Shown here piece by piece: positions 1 through 6,952 of a DNA stretch of 11,648 nucleotides (positions are counted from its first letter, which is position 1; each line of letters begins with the position of its first letter). The notes below the pieces were generated by a model. The model was not told the DNA's origin. It saw only the letters and a program-made list of their open reading frames with translations, and did no database searches. The translations under genes and the position numbers were made by a program. Origin of the DNA: Dongia_A sp044226685 (GTDB taxonomy: Bacteria; Pseudomonadota; Alphaproteobacteria; Dongiales; Dongiaceae); assembly GCA_044226685.1 (NCBI GenBank), contig JBGAGP010000147.1, positions 1-11,648 on the forward strand, in the 5' to 3' direction.

Positions 1-138
1 GGCCTGGGCGGTGCTGCAGGCCTGCAACAGGGCCATGCCGGCAAGCGCCGTGCCGGCGCCGACGAGGACCTCGCGCCGGACGGCCTTGCGGCCGAGCAGA
101 TCGCGGCGGGAAACAACGCTCTGGGACGATTCCGACAT
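1..138 (-). CDS. Exported Tat-type or lipoprotein precursor, N-terminal 46 codons only
   Basis: Partial gene running off the left edge. The ATG is at 138-136, preceded on the minus strand by a purine-rich GGAAGAGAG ribosome site. The visible N-terminus has two twin-arginine pairs (S10-R11-R12-D-L-L and R21-R22-E-V-L). A hydrophobic stretch follows (about residues 24-38), then LLQAC with a cysteine at residue 41 that could be a lipobox, although Q at -2 is unusual. This suggests export by Tat, possibly with lipid attachment at C41. The mature domain is outside the window, so the function cannot be named. A strong hairpin lies in its leader (163-197). The reading frame was found by translating the minus strand from 138. 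Confidence 0.7.
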   Translation of the reverse strand, partial: MSESSQSVVSRRDLLGRKAVRREVLVGAGTALAGMALLQACSTAQA

Positions 139-162
139 GGGACAGCTCTCTTCCGTGGGATT

Positions 163-197
163 GCGGGATCGCGCGACCCTAGTCGCCGCGATCCCGC
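163..197 (-). other. Strong leader hairpin between aqpZ and the partial lipoprotein gene
   Basis: GCGGGATCGCG (163-173) and CGCGATCCCGC (187-197) are perfect 11-bp inverted arms. Inside them CGAC (174-177) pairs with GTCG (182-185), leaving one bulged base (186) and a 4-nt loop. There is no T-run on either side. It could be a U-less terminator for aqpZ or a structure in the leader of the gene starting at 138. Confidence 0.6.
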
Positions 198-212
198 CCC
201 ACATCGGGAGAG

Positions 213-242
213 TTCCCTATCTTTGCCGGAGCGCTTCCCTAT
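213..242. repeat. Two TTCCCTAT direct repeats, 22 bp apart
   Basis: TTCCCTAT occurs at 213-220 and 235-242. Each copy is followed by a related T-rich stretch and then GCCGG or CCGG. The 22-bp period is about two helical turns. The copies lie between the aqpZ stop and the hairpin at 163-197. They could be a protein-binding pair or a small piece of a dispersed repeat; the sequence alone does not decide. Confidence 0.45.
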
Positions 243-272
243 TTTCCGGCGCGCGGGCCGCCTGAACGCGCG

Positions 273-971
273 TCAGGACTTGTGCCCGCCGAGCCAGCGA
301 TAGACGAAGCCGCCGATCACCGCGCCGGCCAGCGGCGCCACCCAGAACAGCCAGAGCTGTGCGGTCGCCCAGTCGCCGACGAAGAGCGCCGGCCCGGTGC
401 TGCGCGCCGGATTGACCGAGGTGTTGGTGACCGGAATGCTGATCAGGTGAATGAGGGTGAGCGCCAGGCCAATGGCGAGCGGGGCGAACCCGGCGGGCGC
501 CCGGCTGTCGGTCGAGCCCAGGATGACCATCAGGAAGAAGAAGGTCATCACCACCTCGCAGACCAAAGCGGCGACCAGCGAATAGCCGCCCGGCGAATGC
601 TCGGCATAGCCGTTGGAAGCGAATCCGCCGGCGAGCGAGAAGTCCGCCTTGCCCGAGGCGATCAGGTAGAGCACCGCCGCCGCGGCGATGCCGCCCACCA
701 CCTGGGCGATCCAATAGGGGATGATGTCCTTGGCGGCGAAACGGCCGCCGGCCCACAGGCCGAGCGTCACCGCCGGGTTGAAATGCCCGCCGGAGATGTG
801 GCCGACCGCATAGGCCATGGTGACCACGGTCAGGCCGAAGGCGAGCGCCACGCCGGCGAAACCGATCCCGAGATCCGGGAACGCCGCGGCCAGCACGGCG
901 CTGCCGCAGCCGCCCAGCACCAGCCAGAAGGTGCCGAAGAACTCGGCACCCAAACGATGTGTCATGGACAT
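273..971 (-). CDS. aqpZ: Aquaporin Z, water channel
   Basis: A 232-residue MIP-family protein, almost exactly the length of E. coli AqpZ (231), and closely similar along its whole length as I recall that sequence. It forms a tetrameric inner-membrane channel for osmotic water flow. Both NPA boxes are intact (HFNPAVT at 63-69, VNPARS at 186-191). The narrow-filter residues of water-specific aquaporins are present: F45, H175, T184 and R190. The small, polar-poor filter with Phe and His argues for water rather than glycerol. The start at 971 is backed by GAGGGGGAAA just upstream; a second ATG at 965 would remove only two residues. It appears monocistronic. A possible 22-codon upstream ORF (1029-1097) lies in its leader. 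Confidence 0.96.
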   Translation of the reverse strand: MSMTHRLGAEFFGTFWLVLGGCGSAVLAAAFPDLGIGFAGVALAFGLTVVTMAYAVGHISGGHFNPAVTLGLWAGGRFAAKDIIPYWIAQVVGGIAAAAVLYLIASGKADFSLAGGFASNGYAEHSPGGYSLVAALVCEVVMTFFFLMVILGSTDSRAPAGFAPLAIGLALTLIHLISIPVTNTSVNPARSTGPALFVGDWATAQLWLFWVAPLAGAVIGGFVYRWLGGHKS

Positions 972-1028
972 GATTTTCCCCCTCTTTCAGCTGCGGGACC
1001 CGTCGCAGCGCGCCCGGAGCGCCGACGG

Positions 1029-1097
1029 TCAGCCCCGTCGCGCCTGGATGCCGCAGCCCGGTCCCGGTAGCTCAATATCCTCCGGAAACAACGGCAT
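1029..1097 (-). CDS. Possible 22-residue leader ORF upstream of aqpZ
   Basis: ATG at 1097-1095 with a textbook GGAGG six bases upstream, and TGA at 1031-1029. The peptide starts MPLFPEDIELPGPG and ends QARRG. The start codon sits in the palindrome GGCAT-AAA-ATGCC (1093-1105), so the ATG and the spacer after the Shine-Dalgarno could be hidden in a short stem. It ends 57 nt before the aqpZ start. It may be a leader peptide, a small protein or chance; no family is recognised. Confidence 0.22.
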   Translation of the reverse strand: MPLFPEDIELPGPGCGIQARRG

Positions 1098-1159
1098 TTT
1101 ATGCCTCCGGTCGGTTAATTTGAAAGCGGCTGCCTGTGACAAATGCCGATCCGGGCCCG

Positions 1160-1189
1160 TTGACGCCGCCGCCTCGGACTGGGTAATAT
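1160..1189 (+). promoter_or_regulatory. Candidate sigma-70 promoter for the ACT-kinase-prfC genes
   Basis: TTGACG (1160-1165), 18-bp spacer, TAATAT (1184-1189), in an AT-rich patch that stands out from its surroundings. Initiation would fall near 1196, giving a leader of about 107 nt before the ATG at 1303. Confidence 0.45.
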
Positions 1190-1234
1190 TATTTCCATGA
1201 CCACGCAGCTCCGCATCGACGCGCGAATTATCGG

Positions 1235-1257
1235 CCGGGCGCCCTTTGGGCTCCCGG
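1235..1257 (+). other. Stem-loop in the leader of the ACT-like gene
   Basis: CCGGG-C-GCCC (1235-1244) and GGGC-T-CCCGG (1248-1257) pair with one C/T mismatch around a TTT loop. No T-run follows, so it is not an obvious terminator. It lies between the candidate promoter at 1160-1189 and the start codon at 1303. Confidence 0.45.
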
Positions 1258-1302
1258 ACACCGTGATTCGCCTTGTCGCTGCCTCCCTGGAGTTTGCCTG
1301 TC

Positions 1303-1653
1303 ATGACCACGTCCGACGCCACTTCTTCCGCCAGTAGCCGATCTTTCAGCGTCTATCCCGCCGCCACCGCGCCACACCGCGCGGCCGAAACCCATTGCTT
1401 CGCCATCCGCGCCGATGCGACGCCCGGCATGATGCCGCGCGTGCTCGAACTGTTTTCCAAGCGCAACCTGGTGCCAACCCGCTGGCACAGCGATGTCATT
1501 GTCCTGCCGCCACGCGATGGCGGCGGCGAATTACTGCAGATCGACATCCAGATGGAGGCCATCGACGCCGAGCTCGCCGCCTATATCGCCCGCTGCCTCA
1601 GGCAGATCTACGGCGTGGAGAGCGTGCTGACCTCGGCCAAGGTCGCGGGTTGA
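1303..1653 (+). CDS. Small ACT-domain-like protein
   Basis: 116 residues from the ATG at 1303, chosen over an in-frame TTG at 1273 because CTGGAG lies about 10 nt upstream of it. After a low-complexity Ser/Thr/Ala start, residues about 30-110 fit an ACT-like alpha/beta fold. The stretch H-C-F-A-I-R followed by DATPGMMPRVLELFSKRN resembles the first strand and helix of acetolactate synthase small subunits and other amino-acid sensors (the x-x-PG-x-x-x-R-V-x-x-x-F pattern). No catalytic domain is attached, so it would act as a stand-alone sensor or partner; no ligand can be inferred. It ends 5 nt before the kinase-like gene, suggesting co-transcription. The family call is from motif memory. Confidence 0.6.
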   Translation: MTTSDATSSASSRSFSVYPAATAPHRAAETHCFAIRADATPGMMPRVLELFSKRNLVPTRWHSDVIVLPPRDGGGELLQIDIQMEAIDAELAAYIARCLRQIYGVESVLTSAKVAG

Positions 1654-1658
1654 AAGCC

Positions 1659-2156
1659 ATGAGCGGCGCGGAGGCAACACTGCACATGCTGTGCGGCAAG
1701 ATCGCCGCCGGCAAATCGACGCTCGCGGCCGCGCTGGCCGCTGCGCCGGGCACGATCCTGCTGAGCGAGGATGGCTGGATCGCGCATCTCTATCGGGGCG
1801 AGATCGCGACCTTCGAGGATTACTGCGTCCGCTCAGACCGGCTGCGCGCCACCCTGGCGCCGCATGTCGAGAGCCTGCTGCGCAGCGGCATGTCGGTGGT
1901 GCTGGATTTCCAGGCCAACACACCGGACAGCCGCAGCTGGATGCGGGGCATCGCCGACCGCGCCGGCGCACGGCACGTTCTGCACCACCTCGACGTTCCC
2001 CACGACGTCTGCCGCATGCGCCTGCGCCGGCGCAACGCCGCCGGCACGCACGAATTTGCCGCCAGCGACGCCGAGTTCGAAGCCATCACTGCCTATTTCG
2101 TCATCCCGACGGCCGAGGAAGGTCTCAATATCAGGGTCTTGCGGGCGGATTCTTGA
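1659..2156 (+). CDS. P-loop kinase-like ATPase (AAA_33 type)
   Basis: 165 residues. A Walker A loop is present at G13-K-I-A-A-G-K-S-T21. L-S-E-D-G-W at 35-40 fits the substrate-side acidic position, and V-V-L-D-F at 80-84 is a Walker-B-like strand. The Arg-rich stretch at 119-125 (R-M-R-L-R-R-R) would form the LID that binds ATP phosphates. This matches small predicted kinases of the AAA_33 / COG0645 group, some of which resemble antibiotic or nucleoside kinases. Conserved late features are GTHEF (129-133) and the EEGLNI region near 153-158. The substrate is unknown. The ATG at 1659 lies 5 nt after the upstream stop; its ribosome site is weak, so translational coupling is likely. An 80-nt gap separates it from prfC. 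Confidence 0.75.
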   Translation: MSGAEATLHMLCGKIAAGKSTLAAALAAAPGTILLSEDGWIAHLYRGEIATFEDYCVRSDRLRATLAPHVESLLRSGMSVVLDFQANTPDSRSWMRGIADRAGARHVLHHLDVPHDVCRMRLRRRNAAGTHEFAASDAEFEAITAYFVIPTAEEGLNIRVLRADS

Positions 2157-2236
2157 ATCGCGCTTTTCCCTGGAAATCCCCGCCAGAATCCCTACATTCC
2201 CGGCGACTTTTGATATCCGAGGCCCAGCCCAACCGA

Positions 2237-3823
<1,587 letters not shown>

Positions 3824-3852
3824 GCCGACTCGCGGGTCGGCGGCCTTAAGGC
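3824..3852 (+). terminator. Weak terminator candidate after prfC
   Basis: Directly after the stop codon GCCGAC (3824-3829) pairs with GTCGGC (3836-3841). The self-complementary GCCTTAAGGC (3843-3852) follows. A T-run is missing, so rho-independent activity is doubtful. Confidence 0.35.
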
Positions 3853-3885
3853 TTCGTCAACCCTCCCGGTCCTAGCCTGCGCCGA

Positions 3886-3916
3886 GTGGCCGGCGGCCCT
3901 CCGCCGCCGGCGCCAC
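3886..3916 (+). other. Hairpin just upstream of the receiver gene
   Basis: GTGG (3886-3889) pairs with CCAC (3913-3916), and CCGGCGG (3890-3896) pairs with CCGCCGG (3904-3910). Two bases (3911-3912) bulge, around a 7-nt loop. It ends 19 nt before the ATG at 3936. It could be a second terminator for prfC or a structure that limits translation of the receiver gene, whose ribosome site is poor. Confidence 0.45.
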
Positions 3917-3935
3917 CTGTGTTGGACCGCCGCAC

Positions 3936-4496
3936 ATGGCCTCTTCAGCGTCTAAATCGAGTCATCGCCGCATCCGCCGTCCGGAAGACCTGGAGCGCGT
4001 CGGCATCCTCGCCGTCGAAGGCATGGCCGCGATGATCAGCACGCTCAGCGGCATCCTGCGCTCGTTCCGCTTCAACGACGTGCAGGTGATGGGCAGCTCC
4101 GAGGAGGCCTGGGCGCGCCTGACCATCGAGCCGCGGCTGAAGACGGACATCATCCTGATCGACTGGAACGCCCATCCGATGCCCTGCGAGACCTTCGTGC
4201 GCCGGCTGCGCCGCCTTGAATCCGCCGCGCTGGCCGAGGTCCCGGTCATCGCGGTGATCGCCGCCGCCGACCGGCCCACGGTCCTCGCCGCGCGCGATTG
4301 CGGCGTCAATGCCGTGCTGCTGCGCCCCTTCTCCGCCGCGCAACTGATGGAAAAGGTCATCACCACGCTCGGCCAGGACACGCCCTTCGTCCGCGCCGAT
4401 CACTATGTCGGCCCCGACCGCCGCCGCTTCCGCACCGAGGAGTATCTCGGCGAGAAACGGCGCAGCGTCGAGTTGTCCGAGGCAGCCGCGCCCTAG
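3936..4496 (+). CDS. Degenerate CheY-like receiver protein with a YVGPDRRR tail
   Basis: 186 residues. Residues about 20-147 follow a receiver fold: strand GILAVE, helix, strand DIILIDW with the phospho-acceptor position D76, strand VPVIAVI, then the LLRPF turn. Key residues are altered. The usual acidic pair before the first loop is reduced to E28, the Ser/Thr after strand four is Ala, and the invariant Lys of the K-P-F turn is R130. Phosphorylation switching is therefore probably lost or unusual. The C-terminus carries HYVGPDRRR (156-164), a short basic motif I associate with alphaproteobacterial stand-alone receivers. There is no DNA-binding output domain. The ATG at 3936 is the only reasonable start; the ribosome site is weak. 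Its stop overlaps that of the convergent PAS-like gene. Confidence 0.72.
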   Translation: MASSASKSSHRRIRRPEDLERVGILAVEGMAAMISTLSGILRSFRFNDVQVMGSSEEAWARLTIEPRLKTDIILIDWNAHPMPCETFVRRLRRLESAALAEVPVIAVIAAADRPTVLAARDCGVNAVLLRPFSAAQLMEKVITTLGQDTPFVRADHYVGPDRRRFRTEEYLGEKRRSVELSEAAAP

Positions 4497-5095
4497 AGCG
4501 GCGTTCCTTTCCCGCGCAGCGCCAGGCCGAGCAGCAGGAAATCGACGCCGGCGCCGTCCCTCGACAGCGGTAAAGCCAGCATCTCCATGCCGACAAACGA
4601 CTTGCGCACCTGGAAGGGCGCGCCATCGAAAAACCGCGGCGCGCGCGCCTCGACCACCTTCGCGCCGATGGCCGACCAGCGGCGCAGGAACAACGGACCG
4701 AAGGCGCTCATCCGCTTGCCGGTCGTGTTGCGGCTGTCGAAATAATGCTCGATCTCGCTGCCGATATAGCGGATGCCAAGATCCATCGGCGTCGTTCCCG
4801 CGGCCTCTTCGACGGGCAGGATCTCGAACAGCACCAGCCAGGGCAGCAGGCGCGGAAACTCCGTCGGATCGAAGCGCGCGCGCAGGGGCACCTTGTCCGC
4901 ATCGTCACGCCAGCCCTGCCACGCCGTCAGCAGCGGTTGCAGCGCCGGCTGCTCCAAGGCGGCCTTGTCGTGCCAATCGGGGTCTTCTTGCAGCACGCGG
5001 GCTCCGACCTGATTCGGGATCGATGCGCTGGTCGCGTGCGAAGGATAGGCGATTGCCGGCCGCGTTGCCAGCACCGGGAGGAAGGACGACGGCAC
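4493..5095 (-). CDS. PAS_5-like domain protein
   Basis: 200 residues from a GTG at 5095. Residues about 50-190 resemble the alphaproteobacterial PAS_5 family: a W-x-G-W-R-type first helix, then D-P-T-E-F-P-R-L-L-P-W, I-R-Y-I-G-S-E-I and T-G-K-R. Such proteins are single sensor-like domains, and partners and ligand are unknown. The start is uncertain. Residues 1-33 look unlike the family, and a second GTG at 4996 has GGAG five bases before it, which would give 167 residues and fits the family length better. The gene stands alone. It is convergent with the receiver gene, sharing a CTAG at 4493-4496, and is followed upstream by 42 bp to the gst stop. Confidence 0.68.
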   Translation of the reverse strand: MPSSFLPVLATRPAIAYPSHATSASIPNQVGARVLQEDPDWHDKAALEQPALQPLLTAWQGWRDDADKVPLRARFDPTEFPRLLPWLVLFEILPVEEAAGTTPMDLGIRYIGSEIEHYFDSRNTTGKRMSAFGPLFLRRWSAIGAKVVEARAPRFFDGAPFQVRKSFVGMEMLALPLSRDGAGVDFLLLGLALRGKGTPL

Positions 5096-5137
5096 GGCTG
5101 CACGGAAGCGCCGCCGTCCGCTCCCCGGCCATGCGCG

Positions 5138-5839
5138 TCAGGCAGCTTCCTGCGTCATCAGGGAAGACAGGAAGCCCCGGCGCGCACGGAAGAAGTCCTC
5201 CAGGCGCTCCTGGAAATCCGGCGTGACCGCCGCGGCGACGGAGGGGCGCCGTGCCAGGGCTGCGCGCCAGGCCGCGATCCGCGGACGGTCGGCGAGAATG
5301 CCGAAATCGCCGATGCGGTCGAAGGCATCGAAATAACGGAACACCGGCGCGAAGCAGGCATCGACCAGGCTGAATGCGGCGCCGGCGAAATACGGCCCAT
5401 TTGAGTCTGGCCCATCGGCATCCGGCCTCTCGTCCAACACCGCCTCCAGCCGCGCGAATCTTTCGGACAGGCTCTTGGCCTTCGCCTCGAAAACGGCGGC
5501 GTCGGGGGCGGTGTAGAAACCCCAGATGTCATTCAGCACCGCCGAGCCGAACTCCATCCAGCCGCGGTGCCGGGCGCGCTGCAGCGGATCGGCCGGATGC
5601 AGCGGATGGCCCTGCGTCTCCTCGAGGTATTCGAGGATCACCGCCGATTCGAAGATGACCGCATCGTCGACCTGCAGGAGCGGCACCTTGCCCAGCGGCG
5701 ACAGCGCCAGGAACCAGTCCGGCTTGTTCGCGAGATCCACATCGACGCGCTCGAAGGGGACGCTCTTCTCGTTGAGGGCAATGGCGGCGCGCTGCACATA
5801 GGGGCAGAGCTTGTGGCTGACCAGTTTGAGTCTGCTCAT
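5138..5839 (-). CDS. Glutathione S-transferase, Cys-type active site
   Basis: 233 residues with a full two-domain GST layout. The N-terminal thioredoxin-like domain has K-L-C-P-Y-V-Q at 10-16. C12 takes the place of the usual Ser/Tyr, as in omega-like and other thiol-transfer GSTs that form mixed disulfides with glutathione. P53 in K-V-P-L-L is the cis-proline and E64-S65 in F-E-S-A-V is the glutathione-binding pair. The helical C-terminal domain (about 88-220) is complete. The ATG at 5839 has AGGAGG eight bases upstream and starts 2 nt after the doxX stop, so the two genes are co-transcribed and probably translated together. The role is likely deglutathionylation or detoxification of electrophiles or quinones; the substrate is unknown. 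A longer open frame upstream overlaps doxX and is not coding. Confidence 0.88.
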   Translation of the reverse strand: MSRLKLVSHKLCPYVQRAAIALNEKSVPFERVDVDLANKPDWFLALSPLGKVPLLQVDDAVIFESAVILEYLEETQGHPLHPADPLQRARHRGWMEFGSAVLNDIWGFYTAPDAAVFEAKAKSLSERFARLEAVLDERPDADGPDSNGPYFAGAAFSLVDACFAPVFRYFDAFDRIGDFGILADRPRIAAWRAALARRPSVAAAVTPDFQERLEDFFRARRGFLSSLMTQEAA

Positions 5840-5841
5840 GG

Positions 5842-6279
5842 TCAGGCCTCCTGGCGCAGCGTCGGGATTCCGGACAGCCCCAGGGCACGGGAGCGCAGCG
5901 CGAAATAGCCGTCGCCGATCAGCGCATGGACGAGCGAGGCAATCATCAGGAAGACCGGGTATTCCCAGCCGCCATTGGCGTTGCTGAAGATCAATCCGTT
6001 CGGCGCATGCACCCAGGTCGCCACCGCCAGCACCGGCAGGAGCAGCAGCGACACGAGGCGGCCCTGCAGGCCGGCCAGGATCAAGACGCCGCCGATCAGT
6101 TCGAGGGCGATGACGGGTGCGGCCATGAAGCCGGGCAGGCCCAAACTGTCGAGCCAGCCGGCGAAACCGGCAATGCCGAAGGCGGTGATCTTGAACCAGG
6201 CATGGCTCACCCACATGGCGCCGAGGGCGAGGCGGAGAAGCGTGGCGCCGGCCTGGCGCCCTTGCTCTTGGGTCAACAT
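5842..6279 (-). CDS. DoxX family inner-membrane protein
   Basis: 145 residues with four predicted membrane helices (about 12-30, 50-70, 74-92 and 107-128), the DoxX layout. Conserved family features include the start R-L-A-L-G-A-M-W-V-S-H-A-W-F-K, the E60-L-I-G-G-V-L-I-L-A-G second helix and the N-G-G-W-E-Y-P segment before helix four. DoxX proteins are linked to membrane redox and thiol stress; in Mycobacterium tuberculosis one joins SodA and SseA in a complex. The ATG at 6279 was chosen for AAGGAG seven bases upstream; a 43-codon extension would run through the promoter. It is first in an operon with gst, under a strong promoter overlaid with three operator-like palindromes, and divergent from marR. 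Confidence 0.88.
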   Translation of the reverse strand: MLTQEQGRQAGATLLRLALGAMWVSHAWFKITAFGIAGFAGWLDSLGLPGFMAAPVIALELIGGVLILAGLQGRLVSLLLLPVLAVATWVHAPNGLIFSNANGGWEYPVFLMIASLVHALIGDGYFALRSRALGLSGIPTLRQEA

Positions 6280-6299
6280 GGAAAGCTCCTTGGATAAAG

Positions 6300-6358
6300 A
6301 TGCAATTGCATTTATATAGATGCGGCTGCATCTATTTGTCAAGTGGATGCAAGCGCAT
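6300..6358. promoter_or_regulatory. Three ATGC-N4-GCAT operator-like palindromes, probable MarR sites
   Basis: Site 1 is ATGCAATTGCAT (6300-6311). Site 2 is ATGC-GGCT-GCAT (6320-6331), extending to 8-bp arms ATAGATGC / GCATCTAT (6316-6335). Site 3 is ATGC-AAGC-GCAT (6347-6358). Centres are 20 and 27 bp apart. The best candidate regulator is the MarR protein encoded at 6512-6952. Site 1 covers the predicted doxX transcription start, site 2 fills the -35/-10 spacer and site 3 lies on the marR side. Confidence 0.75.
6313..6342 (-). promoter_or_regulatory. Sigma-70-type promoter of doxX-gst
   Basis: On the minus strand TTGACA (6342-6337) is a perfect -35, followed by an 18-bp spacer and TATATA (6318-6313). 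Initiation would be near 6306, giving a short leader with AAGGAG before the ATG at 6279. The spacer is almost entirely palindrome site 2, so a bound dimer would block polymerase. On the other strand TTGTCA (6336-6341) overlaps and could be the -35 of marR, with site 3 in its spacer, but no good -10 is seen. Confidence 0.7.
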
Positions 6359-6402
6359 GGAAATGGTGGTAAGCCTTCCACCAGTCCGCGCCACCATTCA
6401 TC

Positions 6403-6484
6403 CGTCATCCCGGCCTTGAGCCGGGATCCATGGAGGGGCCTGGTGCGATCGCGGGCATGGACCCCGGGTCAAGCCCGGGTGACG
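6403..6484. repeat. REP-like imperfect inverted repeat upstream of marR
   Basis: The left arm begins CGTCATCCCGGCCTTGAGCC and continues to GGATCCATG (to about 6432). The right arm, from about 6456, contains GGACCCCGGGTCAAGCCCGG and ends GTGACG (6484). The right arm's reverse complement matches the left arm with a few changes, and each arm is itself palindromic around TTGA or TCAA. This is the look of dispersed alphaproteobacterial intergenic palindromes. It ends 27 bp before marR. No second copy is seen in the window. Confidence 0.7.
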
Positions 6485-6511
6485 ATCGTGTGAGACGCAC
6501 ATCGAGGCCAT

Positions 6512-6952
6512 ATGACCGAGAAAGTCAGCGATGCCGTGACCACCGCCTGGATCCGCCTGGTGCGGGCGCGCCACAAGGTGGTGAGCGCCGTCGAGGCCGA
6601 CGGCAAGGCGGCCGGCGTGCTGCCCATGGAGCAATATGACGTGCTGTGGGAGCTGGAGCGCGCACCCGAGGGCCGGCGGCCCTACGAACTGGAGCAGCGC
6701 CTGCTCTTCGCGCAATACAACCTGTCACGCCTGATCGACCGCATGGTCGAGGCCGGCCTGGTGCGCAAGGACTCCTGCCCCGAGGACAAGCGCGGCCACG
6801 TGCTGATGATCACGGAGGCAGGCCGCAGGCAGCGCAAGGCGACCTGGCCGCACTACGCCAAGGCGATCAACCGCCATGTCGGCGACAAGCTCAGCGAAGC
6901 GGAAGCGGACAAGCTGGCAGAGCTGCTGGGGAAGTTGCTGGAGCCAAAATGA
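6512..6952 (+). CDS. MarR family transcriptional regulator
   Basis: 146 residues, a normal MarR length. The winged helix-turn-helix spans about 40-101. The recognition-helix region is Q-Y-N-L-S-R-L-I-D-R-M at 68-78, and the wing is D-S-C-P-E-D-K-R-G (87-95) with the D92-x-R94-G95 signature. Helices at both ends would form the dimer. One cysteine, C89, lies in the wing and could be redox-sensitive, but this is inference. It is divergent from doxX-gst with three shared palindromes between them, the classic arrangement for a repressor released by a small phenolic, quinone or oxidant signal. A REP-like element separates it from the operators. The ATG at 6512 has GAGG four bases upstream. Its stop overlaps the next gene's start. 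Confidence 0.88.
   Translation: MTEKVSDAVTTAWIRLVRARHKVVSAVEADGKAAGVLPMEQYDVLWELERAPEGRRPYELEQRLLFAQYNLSRLIDRMVEAGLVRKDSCPEDKRGHVLMITEAGRRQRKATWPHYAKAINRHVGDKLSEAEADKLAELLGKLLEPK

Larger units (their letters stand above)
972..1302. other. 331-bp divergent intergenic region between aqpZ and the ACT-like gene
   Basis: No conserved protein is seen here. It holds a possible 22-aa ORF toward aqpZ (1029-1097), a plausible plus-strand promoter (1160-1189) and a hairpin (1235-1257). A weak minus-strand promoter for aqpZ could be TTGTCA (1142-1137) with ATTAAC (1119-1114) at 17-bp spacing; the -10 is poor. The motif CCTCCGG occurs twice (1079-1085 and 1104-1110), giving two GGAGG Shine-Dalgarno-like sites on the minus strand. 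Confidence 0.6.

Noticed and set aside
282..1070. 262-codon open frame on the plus strand across aqpZ
   Set aside because: It is antisense to a clear aquaporin gene, rich in Arg, Gly, Gln and His from the complement of GC-rich codons, and has no recognisable motif.
1197..1337. 46-codon ORF in the ACT-gene leader as a real gene
   Set aside because: No ribosome site, no recognisable family, and its end overlaps the next gene. It is kept only as part of a leader observation.
5840..6331. Apparent 397-residue protein made of an unknown N-terminus fused to the GST (5138-6331, minus)
   Set aside because: The extra part is an out-of-frame reading of doxX. The GST has its own ATG at 5839 with an excellent AGGAGG site.
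6280..6408. N-terminal extension of DoxX up to 6408
   Set aside because: It would run through the promoter and operators. The ATG at 6279 has a strong ribosome site and gives a normal DoxX length.
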